From assembly GCF_964253915.1 (NCBI RefSeq), contig NZ_CAXUSG020000008.1, forward strand, positions 62,001 to 126,000: a stretch of 64,000 bases of DNA, in the 5' to 3' direction. The position numbers and the translations under genes are program-made. How positions within the stretch are numbered: position 1 is the stretch's first letter; each line of letters opens with the position of its first letter. Origin of the DNA: Metarhizobium sp964253915 (GTDB lineage: Bacteria; Pseudomonadota; Alphaproteobacteria; Rhizobiales; Rhizobiaceae). Shown here in pieces: positions 7,898-15,546 of this stretch. The notes beneath the pieces are model-generated. The model worked only from the letters and a program-made list of their open reading frames with translations. It ran no database searches and was not told where the DNA came from.

Positions 7898-10210
7898 TCA
7901 GCTGGCGCGGCGATATCGCTCCTGCGCTGCCGGTTGCGCCTGCCTGCCGCCATCCGCGAGAACGAACCGGCCGAGGCGCTGGTCCATCTCGCCTGCTTCC
8001 GCCGCCAGACGACGAATGGCGGAGGTGGTGTCCTGCACCATGGAGGCGTTCTGCTGCGTCACGGTGTCGAGTTCGGAGACGGCGCCGCCGATCGCCTGCA
8101 GGGTTGCCGCCTGCTCGCGGGTGGACGACATGATCTCGTGGATGCGGCCGTTGATCGCCTCGACACGCTCGCCAATGCCGGTCAGCGCCTGTCCGGCCCG
8201 CTCCACCAGCGAGACACCGCTTTCCACTTCGACAGTCGATTTCTGCAGCAGATCGGAGATTTCTTTGGCGGCGCTCGAGGAGCGTTGTGCCAGTTCGCGA
8301 ACTTCCTGGGCGACGACGGCAAAACCCTTGCCGGATTCGCCGGCACGGGCGGCCTCGACGCCGGCGTTCAGCGCCAAGAGGTTGGTCTGGAAGGCGATTT
8401 CGTCGATGACGTCGATGATCTGGTTGATCTGCCGCGACGAGTTTTGGATTGCCTCCATCGCCGAGATGGTTTCCTGCATCACCTGGCCGGACTCTTCGGT
8501 GTTGCGTTTGGCTTCGGCGGCGATCTTTTCGGCCTGTTCGCCGCGGGAAATCTGCACCCGCACGGCCTGGGTGATCGCGCCGATGGCAGCGACCGTTTCG
8601 GTGATCGACGACGCCTGGCGGTCGGTGCGTTCCGCAAGCCGGTCGGCGCCGCCACGCATCTGTTCCGATCCCTGGCGGACGGCGAGTGAATTGCCGCCGA
8701 TCGACGACAAGGTTTCGCAGAGCGTTGCCATCGCCTGATTGAAGTTGACGCGCAGGCCTTCCAGTTCCGGCGGGAACTGGCGGTTGATCTGGAAGGCGAG
8801 GTTGCCGTCGGCAAGATTGTGTAAGCCTTCGTCCAGGGCTTCGACGACGACCTGCAAGAGCTGCGCCTCGGCATCGCGATCGGCCGCACGCTGCAGCCGT
8901 TCCATTTCGGACTGCTTGCGGGATTCGACGTTGGCCGTTTCCATGTCGCGTTGCTCGATCAGCGAGTGGCGGAAATGTTCCAGCGCCCGGGCCAGCGTGC
9001 CGATCTCGTCCTTGCGCTCCTGGTTGCCGACAGCGATATCGACCTTGCCCTCCGCCACGGAACGGGTCAGCCCGGCAAGCTTCGAAAGCGGTGCGAACAG
9101 CTTGCCGGAAAGAAGGCCGGTGATCAGCGACAGGGCAACCAGCACGGCAAGCCCACTGACGACAAGCACGCCGGCGATCTCCAGTGAACCTTCGTTCAAT
9201 TCGCTGCGCAGGATGCTTTCGACGACGAGCAGTTTTTCGCCGTTGTAGTCGATCTTGCGCGCATAGCTGCGGGCTTCGCCATCGGCGCGGACGAAATCTG
9301 CGACGGTCATGACGTCGCTGGCAAAGGCATCCGGCGCGAAGGTGAAGGGTCCTGCATCGATCTCGACCAGCTTTCCGGCCGCATCCAGTCCGACCACCCG
9401 CCCGTCTGCGCTGATGACTTGCGCCTGTTCGGAACTTTCCGACGTCAGGCCCTTGGCGAGAATGCCGGCGATGATATCGTCGCGAACCTGGAAGAGCACG
9501 ATGCCTTTCGGTGCGCCCATCTTGATGACCGGGACGGCGAAGAAGATCGCCGGGGTTCCACCATCGACCCTGAGGCCGGAAAAGCTCGAGGGTGCAGCGT
9601 CTTCCGTTGCCTGCGCGATGTTGTCCTTGCCGGTCTTGAAGGCGATGCCGATGCCGCGCTCTGCCCATGCGCCGCCGGCGATGTTCTGGGCAAAGGCATC
9701 GGTCTTCTTGTAGGAATAGATCACATTGCCGTCGAGATCGGCGATCAGCAGGTCGCTGAAGGCGGAATTCTTGAGGAAACCGGCCACTTCGGTCTGTGTC
9801 TTTTCATGGCTGGAATAATAGAAGCCGCTCGGCCCTTCCGGCTTGATCAGCTTTTCGCGCTGGTCGGCAGGATTTGGGTTGCCGGTGACGAAGACGCCGG
9901 TCAGTTCGGCGCCGGCATTGCCGGAATTCTTCTCGATCGTTTTCCAGCCGCTGCGCAGCGAGGTGATCGACATCTGCAACGCTTCGATCTTGGCGATGGA
10001 AACGGCCTGGCTTTCCAGCTGCGCCAGCTGGTTCTTCAGCATGTCGCCGCGGAACACCAGGATGCTTTCCATCGATTTCAGCGCCTGGCGCTGGAAGATG
10101 CCGCTGCTGCTGACATAGGCCAGCACATTCAGCACGCCGACCGAAACGATCGTCAGAAGAAGGAAGATGGCGGTTACCTTGAAGGACAAGGAGTGGAGTC
10201 GTTGCTGCAT
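7898..10210 (-). CDS. Methyl-accepting chemotaxis protein
   Basis: Chemoreceptor of about 770 residues from ATG at 10210. TM1 is about residues 12-33, a ~310-residue periplasmic sensor domain follows, then TM2 at about 343-366, a HAMP domain (LTRSVAEGKVDIAV) and the signalling coiled coil with tip DEIAFQTNLLALNAGVEAA near residue 601. The frame opens further to a TTG at 10285, but its GGAGA abuts that codon with no spacer, so 10210 is preferred. The tail AQPAAQERYRRAS resembles that of the receptor at 712-2844. Divergent from ruvC. Ligand unknown. Confidence 0.93.
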   Translation of the reverse strand: MQQRLHSLSFKVTAIFLLLTIVSVGVLNVLAYVSSSGIFQRQALKSMESILVFRGDMLKNQLAQLESQAVSIAKIEALQMSITSLRSGWKTIEKNSGNAGAELTGVFVTGNPNPADQREKLIKPEGPSGFYYSSHEKTQTEVAGFLKNSAFSDLLIADLDGNVIYSYKKTDAFAQNIAGGAWAERGIGIAFKTGKDNIAQATEDAAPSSFSGLRVDGGTPAIFFAVPVIKMGAPKGIVLFQVRDDIIAGILAKGLTSESSEQAQVISADGRVVGLDAAGKLVEIDAGPFTFAPDAFASDVMTVADFVRADGEARSYARKIDYNGEKLLVVESILRSELNEGSLEIAGVLVVSGLAVLVALSLITGLLSGKLFAPLSKLAGLTRSVAEGKVDIAVGNQERKDEIGTLARALEHFRHSLIEQRDMETANVESRKQSEMERLQRAADRDAEAQLLQVVVEALDEGLHNLADGNLAFQINRQFPPELEGLRVNFNQAMATLCETLSSIGGNSLAVRQGSEQMRGGADRLAERTDRQASSITETVAAIGAITQAVRVQISRGEQAEKIAAEAKRNTEESGQVMQETISAMEAIQNSSRQINQIIDVIDEIAFQTNLLALNAGVEAARAGESGKGFAVVAQEVRELAQRSSSAAKEISDLLQKSTVEVESGVSLVERAGQALTGIGERVEAINGRIHEIMSSTREQAATLQAIGGAVSELDTVTQQNASMVQDTTSAIRRLAAEAGEMDQRLGRFVLADGGRQAQPAAQERYRRAS

Positions 10211-10406
10211 GTATTCGATCCGCACATGGGCTCCACCGGCAGGGCTGCCGCGGGCGGGGGTCGGGCCGGCCGACACGGGTTTCAATCTCCGCCATGTTCG
10301 GGCCGCATGCTTAATTCAGGGTAAACAAGAGAATGTCGAAGCGGCAATGTTTTTGCTTTGTTCACCTTTGTCTGGCACATAAAGCGCAAGACGGTTAGGG
10401 TAGGTC

Positions 10407-10916
10407 ATGCAGAACATCACGCGAATCATCGGTATCGACCCCGGATTGCGCCGCACCGGTTGGGGAATCATCGAGTCCTTGGGCAATTCCTTGAAGTTCG
10501 TCGCCTCGGGCACGGTGACGTCTGACGGCGACATGGACCTCGCCTCCCGGCTTTGCCAGCTGCATGACGGGCTGGCCGAAGTGGTGCACAGCTACAAGCC
10601 GGACGAAGCTGCCGTGGAACAGACCTTCGTCAACAAGGATGCCGTGGCGACGCTGAAGCTCGGCCAGGCCCGCGGCGTGGTGATGCTGGTGCCGGCACGC
10701 GCCGGCCTGCCGGTTGCCGAATACGCGCCGAACGCGGTGAAAAAGGCGGTGATCGGCGTCGGTCACGGCGAGAAGCAGCAGATCCACATGATGTTGAAGA
10801 TCCTGATGCCGAAAGCCACGTTCAAGGGTAATGACGCCGCCGATGCATTGGCCATCGCCATCTGCCATGCCCATAACCGCGGCGGCGCAAAGCTTCGGAT
10901 GGCGGCGGCAGGATAG
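10407..10916 (+). CDS. ruvC: Holliday junction endonuclease RuvC
   Basis: Dimeric Mg-dependent resolvase that cuts Holliday junctions moved by RuvAB. The 169 residues are typical. The acidic catalytic set is visible: Asp11 in GIDPGLRRTGWG, Glu71 in AAVEQTFVNKD, and Asp143/Asp146 in GNDAADALAIAICH. It starts with ATG at 10407. ruvA and ruvB lie downstream on the same strand but are separated from it and from each other by VapBC-type genes. Confidence 0.97.
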   Translation: MQNITRIIGIDPGLRRTGWGIIESLGNSLKFVASGTVTSDGDMDLASRLCQLHDGLAEVVHSYKPDEAAVEQTFVNKDAVATLKLGQARGVVMLVPARAGLPVAEYAPNAVKKAVIGVGHGEKQQIHMMLKILMPKATFKGNDAADALAIAICHAHNRGGAKLRMAAAG

Positions 10917-10924
10917 GTTTGTTC

Positions 10925-10957
10925 TTGACTTGTTCTCAAAGTAAGGATAATTCTTAC
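10925..10957 (+). promoter_or_regulatory. Candidate promoter and operator of the first VapBC pair
   Basis: TTGACT (10925-10930) and GATAAT (10946-10951) form a plausible promoter with a 15-base spacer. The -10 box lies inside the inverted repeat GTAAG-GATAATT-CTTAC (10941-10957), where an autorepressing antitoxin would be expected to bind. It lies just after ruvC and could also feed ruvA. Confidence 0.55.
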
Positions 10958-10974
10958 TGAATTGGAGAACGATG

Positions 10975-11226
10975 ATGCGGGTAACGTCCAAAGGCCAGGT
11001 CACCATTCCGCGCGACTTGCGCGAGCTTGTCGGCATCGAACCGAACAGCGAAGTCGTGTTTTCCATCGACGGGGGGCGGCTCGTCGTTACGCCGAAGAAT
11101 AGCATGCGGGACATCGAAGACCGTACCCGGCTGGATCGCCTTGCACACGCGCTCGATCGGCTGGAGGGATCGGGAGATCAGTCCGTCGACGCGGATGGTT
11201 TGATGTCGATCACCCGCGATCGATAA
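10975..11226 (+). CDS. vapB: VapB-type antitoxin (AbrB/SpoVT fold)
   Basis: 83-residue DNA-binding antitoxin. The N-terminus MRVTSKGQVTIPRDLREL is the swapped-hairpin AbrB domain; the C-terminal half (DRLDRLAHALDRLEGSGD) is the likely toxin-wrapping helix. GGAG with a 7-base gap favours ATG at 10975 over 10972. The stop is 4 bases before the PIN toxin. It is expected to neutralise the toxin and repress its own promoter through the GTAAG repeat upstream. It lies inside the ruv gene group, between ruvC and ruvA. Confidence 0.88.
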   Translation: MRVTSKGQVTIPRDLRELVGIEPNSEVVFSIDGGRLVVTPKNSMRDIEDRTRLDRLAHALDRLEGSGDQSVDADGLMSITRDR

Positions 11227-11230
11227 CGCC

Positions 11231-11644
11231 ATGGCTGTGCTGGTTGATACAAATGTGTTGGTGGATGTTGCCGTTCGCGATCCGGCGTGGCTGCAATGGT
11301 CGCGTTCGCGGCTTCTCGCCGCTGCCCGAGGCGGCCCGATCCTGATCAATCCCGTTATTTATGCGGAATTCTCGTATCGTTACGACAACATCGACGAAGT
11401 GGATATGTTGCTGCCCATCCACGAGTTTCGCCGCGAAGCCATTCCCTGGGTGGCGTCTTTCGCTGCCGGCCTTGCTTTTCGGAAATATCGGCAGGCAGGC
11501 GGTGCACGCGATCGCATCCTTCCGGACTTCCTGATCGGCGCCCATGCGGCGATCCGCGGTTATACCATCCTCACCCGGGATCCAAAGGGTTACCGTTCCT
11601 ACTTCCCGACGGTTGACCTCATTTCCCCCGAAACCCATCCCTGA
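11231..11644 (+). CDS. vapC: VapC-type toxin, PIN-domain ribonuclease
   Basis: 137-residue PIN-domain protein. The four acidic residues of the metal site are visible: Asp6 (VLVDTNVLVD), Glu46 (VIYAEFSYR), Asp99 (ILPDFLIGAHA) and Asp117 (LTRDPKGY). All being present suggests an active nuclease; VapC enzymes commonly cut tRNA or rRNA, but the target here is unknown. Partner of the antitoxin just upstream. ruvA starts 13 bases after its stop. Confidence 0.9.
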   Translation: MAVLVDTNVLVDVAVRDPAWLQWSRSRLLAAARGGPILINPVIYAEFSYRYDNIDEVDMLLPIHEFRREAIPWVASFAAGLAFRKYRQAGGARDRILPDFLIGAHAAIRGYTILTRDPKGYRSYFPTVDLISPETHP

Positions 11645-11657
11645 AGGCATTCTCATC

Positions 11658-12275
11658 ATGATCGGCAAACTCAAGGGCGTGATAGACGAGATCGGCGACG
11701 ACCACGTTCTCGTCGATGTGCACGGTGTCTGTTACGTCGCCCATTGCTCGTCGCGGACGCTGTCGCGGATCGGTTCGGTGGGCGAGGCGGTGGTGCTGTT
11801 CATCGAAACCTATGTGCGCGAAGACCAGTTCAAGCTTTTCGGCTTCATGTCGGCTCTGGAGCGGGAATGGTTCAACCTGCTGCAGAGCGTCCAGGGCGTC
11901 GGTGCGAAGGTGGCGCTTGCCGTTTTGTCGACCTTGACGCCGTCCGAGCTTGCCAATGCCATCGCGCTTCAGGACAAGGTCGCGGTATCGCGGGCGCCGG
12001 GTGTCGGACCGAAGGTGGCGATGCGCATCGTCACGGAGTTGAAGAACAAGGCGCCCGCCTTCGCCGGTGACATGGGCGCCAATATCGGCCTCAAGCAGGA
12101 GCTTGGAGAGGGTGTGGCGCCGGCCCCGGTCGCCGATGCCGTTTCGGCGCTGACCAACCTCGGCTATTCCCGCGACCAGGCGGCGAATGCGGTTGCCGCG
12201 GCGCTCAAGAACGCCGGCGAGGGAGCGGACAGTGCCAAGCTGATCCGGCTGGGTCTGAGGGAACTGGCGCAGTGA
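11658..12275 (+). CDS. ruvA: Holliday junction DNA-binding protein RuvA
   Basis: Tetrameric junction-binding subunit that loads RuvB. 205 residues starting MIGKLKGVIDEIGDDHVLVDV (OB fold), with the two helix-hairpin-helix motifs visible as LQSVQGVGAKVALAVLS and VSRAPGVGPKVAMRIVTEL, and a C-terminal domain III (AVSALTNLGYSRDQAANAV) that contacts RuvB. The frame is open upstream, but ATG at 11658 matches the family start. A VapBC-type pair precedes it and a second one follows it. Confidence 0.97.
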   Translation: MIGKLKGVIDEIGDDHVLVDVHGVCYVAHCSSRTLSRIGSVGEAVVLFIETYVREDQFKLFGFMSALEREWFNLLQSVQGVGAKVALAVLSTLTPSELANAIALQDKVAVSRAPGVGPKVAMRIVTELKNKAPAFAGDMGANIGLKQELGEGVAPAPVADAVSALTNLGYSRDQAANAVAAALKNAGEGADSAKLIRLGLRELAQ

Positions 12276-12290
12276 TTGTCAAAGCAAATG

Positions 12291-12337
12291 TTTCTTACTA
12301 ATTTATCAGGGTAAGAAAACCGATGGACGGTAAGAAA
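12291..12337 (+). promoter_or_regulatory. Candidate operator of the second VapBC pair
   Basis: TTTCTTAC (12291-12298) faces GTAAGAAA (12311-12318) as an inverted repeat; a further direct copy of GTAAGAAA (12330-12337) runs into the antitoxin start codon. The same GTAAG/CTTAC half-site makes up the inverted repeat before the first pair. TTGTCA at 12276-12281 is a possible -35 box. Confidence 0.5.
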
Positions 12338-12621
12338 TGGGCGCTCTGACGACATTGACCTCGAAAGGCCAGCTTACAATTCCGAAGGACGTTCGGGACG
12401 CGCTACAGCTGACTCCTGGGATGCGTTTTTATGTGACTATCCGCAACGGGCAGGTCGTGGCCGTTCCGAAGAACAAGAATCTTGCCGAGCTGGCTGGTGC
12501 ACTCGGTAAAGCGCCGAGTGGGGAATCCCTGACCGTCGAAGAGATGGCAGAGGCGGTCAAGGAAATTGCGGCGGCAGGCCGTGCGACGACGTCGCGCGAC
12601 CCGGCGGAGCCGTCGCCGTGA
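12337..12621 (+). CDS. vapB: AbrB/MazE-type antitoxin of second PIN pair
   Basis: 94-residue antitoxin: N-terminal AbrB-type DNA-binding domain (LTTLTSKGQLTIPKDVRDAL) and an Ala/Glu-rich C-terminal tail (VEEMAEAVKEIAAAGRA) likely to wrap the toxin. Only moderately similar to the antitoxin at 10975, so the two pairs are not a recent duplication. It overlaps the toxin start by 4 bases (GTGA), implying translational coupling. It lies between ruvA and ruvB. Confidence 0.88.
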   Translation: MGALTTLTSKGQLTIPKDVRDALQLTPGMRFYVTIRNGQVVAVPKNKNLAELAGALGKAPSGESLTVEEMAEAVKEIAAAGRATTSRDPAEPSP

Positions 12622-13013
12622 TCGGTATCGACACGAACGTGCTCGTCCGATTTCTTGTCGACGACGATGTTGTTCAAAATGCTGCGGCGCGGCGCCTCTT
12701 GTCGGAGAGGACTGCGGAAGATCCCGCCTATGTCAGCGCGGTTGCACTTGTGGAAACGGTCTGGATACTCCATAGCCGCCTGAAATTCCCGATGCTGCAG
12801 ATTACAGCGATCCTGCGGGATCTTCTCGCCGCCGATGGGCTGATTGTCGAGCATACGGAAGAGCTGGACGCGCTTCTCAGCGAAACGGAACCAAATGCGG
12901 ATTTGGCGGACTACCTTATCTGTTGGTCAGGCATGAAAATGGGCTGCCGTGCGACGAAAACCTTCGACAGGTCTGCTGCCAAGGCAATACCCGGAATGGA
13001 ACTTTTGACATGA
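12618..13013 (+). CDS. vapC: VapC-type toxin, PIN-domain ribonuclease
   Basis: 131 residues from a GTG start. PIN acidic residues visible: Asp5 (GIDTNVLVRFLV), Glu46 (ALVETVWIL), Asp95/Asp98 (NADLADYLI) and Asp117 (KTFDRSAA). Likely an active ribonuclease; target unknown. Its TGA stop overlaps the ATG of ruvB (ATGA at 13010-13013), so ruvB translation may depend on ribosomes finishing the toxin gene. Confidence 0.9.
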   Translation: MIGIDTNVLVRFLVDDDVVQNAAARRLLSERTAEDPAYVSAVALVETVWILHSRLKFPMLQITAILRDLLAADGLIVEHTEELDALLSETEPNADLADYLICWSGMKMGCRATKTFDRSAAKAIPGMELLT

Positions 13014-14053
13014 ATGACCCCGCCCGATTGATCTCGCCGGAAAAGCGCGGTGAAGACCTCGATACGACGCTGCGTCCGCAAACGCTCGACGAATTCACCG
13101 GCCAGGCGGAGGCACGTGCCAACCTGAAGATCTTCATCGAGGCGGCGAAGAACCGCGGCGAGGCGTTGGATCACGTGCTGTTCGTCGGTCCGCCGGGTCT
13201 CGGCAAGACGACGCTGGCGCAGATCATGGCCAAGGAACTCGGTGTCAATTTTCGCTCGACCTCGGGGCCGGTGATTGCCAAGGCGGGTGACCTCGCAGCG
13301 TTGCTCACCAATCTCGAGGAACGCGACGTCCTGTTCATCGACGAAATTCACCGCCTCAACCCGGCGGTCGAAGAAATCCTCTATCCGGCGATGGAGGATT
13401 TCCAGCTCGACCTGATCATCGGCGAAGGGCCTGCGGCGCGCTCGGTCAAGATCGACCTGTCGAAGTTCACGCTGGTGGCGGCGACGACCCGTCTCGGCCT
13501 GCTGACGACGCCGTTGCGCGACCGTTTCGGTATCCCGGTGCGGCTGAATTTTTATACCGTCGAGGAGTTGGAATTGATCGTTCGCCGTGGCGCGCGGCTG
13601 ATGGGCCTCGGCATGACGGACGACGGCGCGCGCGAAATCGCTCGCCGGGCGCGGGGAACGCCGCGCATCGCCGGTCGGCTGTTGCGCCGGGTGCGCGATT
13701 TTGCCGAGGTGGCGCGGGCCGAAGCCGTGACGCGCGAGATCGCCGACGAGGCGCTGACGCGGCTGCTGGTCGACAATATGGGGCTCGACCAGCTCGACAA
13801 GCGCTACCTCAACATGATCGCCGTGAATTTCGGCGGCGGCCCGGTGGGCATCGAGACGATTGCCGCCGGCCTTTCCGAGCCACGCGATGCGATCGAAGAT
13901 ATCATCGAGCCCTACATGATCCAGCAGGGCTTCATCCAGCGCACGCCGCGCGGCCGGGTTCTGACGGCAACGGCCTGGAAACATCTCGGCATGCAGCCAC
14001 CGAAGGATCTCGAAGCGGCGCAGTTCCGGCTGTTCAGCCAGGACGATGACTGA
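13010..14053 (+). CDS. ruvB: Holliday junction helicase RuvB
   Basis: AAA+ motor that drives branch migration with RuvA. 347 residues starting MNDPARLISPEKRGEDLDTTL; Walker A GPPGLGKTT, Walker B LFIDEIHRLN, sensor AATTRLGLLTTPLRDRFG and the C-terminal winged helix (RTPRGRVLTATAW) are all visible. Start at 13010 fits the family and overlaps the stop of the preceding PIN toxin. The NUDIX gene downstream overlaps the ruvB stop. Confidence 0.97.
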   Translation: MNDPARLISPEKRGEDLDTTLRPQTLDEFTGQAEARANLKIFIEAAKNRGEALDHVLFVGPPGLGKTTLAQIMAKELGVNFRSTSGPVIAKAGDLAALLTNLEERDVLFIDEIHRLNPAVEEILYPAMEDFQLDLIIGEGPAARSVKIDLSKFTLVAATTRLGLLTTPLRDRFGIPVRLNFYTVEELELIVRRGARLMGLGMTDDGAREIARRARGTPRIAGRLLRRVRDFAEVARAEAVTREIADEALTRLLVDNMGLDQLDKRYLNMIAVNFGGGPVGIETIAAGLSEPRDAIEDIIEPYMIQQGFIQRTPRGRVLTATAWKHLGMQPPKDLEAAQFRLFSQDDD

Positions 14054-14561
14054 GCGGGCCATGGCCGATAGAACGATGATCAGGCTTGCCGCCGGACCGC
14101 GCCGGTTCAATTTCCGCGTTGCCGGTCTCGGCTTTCGCAACGGTCACGTCCTGGTGCATCGGGCGACGCACGAAACGTTCTGGACCTTTCCCGGCGGGCG
14201 TGCGGAGATCGGCGAGACGTCCGAGGAGACGCTCCGGCGCGAGATGGCCGAGGAACTCGCCGTCGAGGTAACCGTCGAGCGGCTCCTGTGGGTTGCCGAG
14301 AATTTCTTCGATTTCGAGGGCAGCGAGTGGCATGAACTCGGTCTTTATTACCTGATGGATATTCCGCCTGCCTTTCCCTTCCAGCCGGATGTCATCGTGC
14401 ATCGCGTCCGGGACGGCGGCAGTGAACTGGAGTTCAAGTGGGTCGAGGCGACGCGGCCCTCGCTGGAACGGCTCGGTATCCTGCCGGTTTTCCTTGCTGA
14501 GGAGATAGGCAGCCTGCCGCAGACCTTATGCCATCGCATCGTGCGCGAGGGCAATCCGTAA
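14046..14561 (+). CDS. NUDIX hydrolase
   Basis: 171-residue NUDIX protein; box GGRAEIGETSEETLRREM followed by AEELAV, with the REMxEE core intact. FWTFPGGRAEIGE is typical of small NTP-pyrophosphatase-like members. It begins inside the end of ruvB (8-base overlap), so it belongs to the ruv transcript. Substrate unknown; an in-frame ATG at 14061 is an alternative start. Confidence 0.85.
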   Translation: MTERAMADRTMIRLAAGPRRFNFRVAGLGFRNGHVLVHRATHETFWTFPGGRAEIGETSEETLRREMAEELAVEVTVERLLWVAENFFDFEGSEWHELGLYYLMDIPPAFPFQPDVIVHRVRDGGSELEFKWVEATRPSLERLGILPVFLAEEIGSLPQTLCHRIVREGNP

Positions 14562-14627
14562 CCTGTTCGCGAACAGGGAACCCCCCGTCGGCACCGTGCA
14601 TTATCCGCGTGACGACGAGAGGTGACG

Positions 14628-14852
14628 ATGGAAACGTTTCGCAAGGGTGCGGTGGTCGCCTGGACCTGGGGACAGGGAACCGGGCGCGGCAAGATCAAGC
14701 AGAAGTTTACGGAAGACGTCGAGCGGACGATCAAGGGAACGGTGGTCAAGCGGAAGGCGGATGCCGAAGAGCCGGCCTATCTTGTCGAGCAGGAAGATGG
14801 GGACCTGGTGTTGAAGAGTCATTCGGAATTGCGCGGCGCTGCATCCCGGTAG
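14628..14852 (+). CDS. DUF2945 small protein
   Basis: 74 residues beginning METFRKGAVVAWTWGQG and containing GTVVKRKADAEEPAYLV, LKSHSEL. This matches the DUF2945 (hypervirulence-associated, Tudor-like) family of small beta-barrel proteins; biochemical role unknown. GAGG lies 6 bases before the ATG. A GTG at 14622 is a weaker alternative. Confidence 0.8.
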   Translation: METFRKGAVVAWTWGQGTGRGKIKQKFTEDVERTIKGTVVKRKADAEEPAYLVEQEDGDLVLKSHSELRGAASR

Positions 14853-14920
14853 GTGCACGCTGCTGCGACGCCGGCAGGGCGCCCGGGGGTTTAAGTGCGC
14901 CGAGCAAAGGAGCATCCGAG

Positions 14921-15487
14921 ATGAATGACGGTTACGATCCCGTTCGCGTGTTTCGCAAGTTGGCGCGCAACAACGCGCTGGCCAATGCGCGCCTGCATCG
15001 GGTGCTGCAGCTGCTTTCGCCGGAAGAGTTCGTGGCGCCGCGTACCGGTTTCTTTCCGTCGCTCAGGAAGACACTCAACCATATCCTGACGGTCGACTGG
15101 TTTTATGTCGATGCGCTGGAGGGCGGCACGCTCGGTTTCGCTGCTTTCGACGTCGAGGAGCCATGCGATACGTTGGCCGATCTCGTCAGAGAACAAGACA
15201 AGGTTGATGGCCGCCTTGTGCGGCTGGTGGACAGCATGAATGCGGACAGGCTAACCGCCATCGTGCAGATCCATCGCGGCCCGCGCGTGCAGAGGGACAG
15301 GGCCGACGATGTGTTGAGCCATCTTTTCCAGCACCAGACGCACCACCGCGGCCAAGCGCATGCGATGTTGTCCGGCACCAGTGTCGCGCCGCCGCAGCTG
15401 GATGAGTTTATCGTCGGCGACGATGCCCGGTTCCGTGGCGAGGACATGGCGGCCGTCGGCTGGAGCGAGGCAGAGTTGATGCGATAG
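14921..15487 (+). CDS. DinB-family putative metal-dependent protein
   Basis: 188 residues forming a DinB-like four-helix bundle. The putative metal-binding histidines are in LNHILTVDWFY and HLFQHQTHHRGQAHAML, which is the characteristic DinB/YfiT motif pair. Such proteins may act as thiol-dependent transferases or hydrolases; the substrate is not deducible. ATG at 14921 with GGAG upstream. Single gene, convergent with the sqd operon. Confidence 0.85.
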   Translation: MNDGYDPVRVFRKLARNNALANARLHRVLQLLSPEEFVAPRTGFFPSLRKTLNHILTVDWFYVDALEGGTLGFAAFDVEEPCDTLADLVREQDKVDGRLVRLVDSMNADRLTAIVQIHRGPRVQRDRADDVLSHLFQHQTHHRGQAHAMLSGTSVAPPQLDEFIVGDDARFRGEDMAAVGWSEAELMR

Positions 15488-15546
15488 GTTGGGTCGCTTC
15501 GTTCGGACCGCAGCCGGTTTTTTCCACGTTCTGGCAGACGCTGCGT

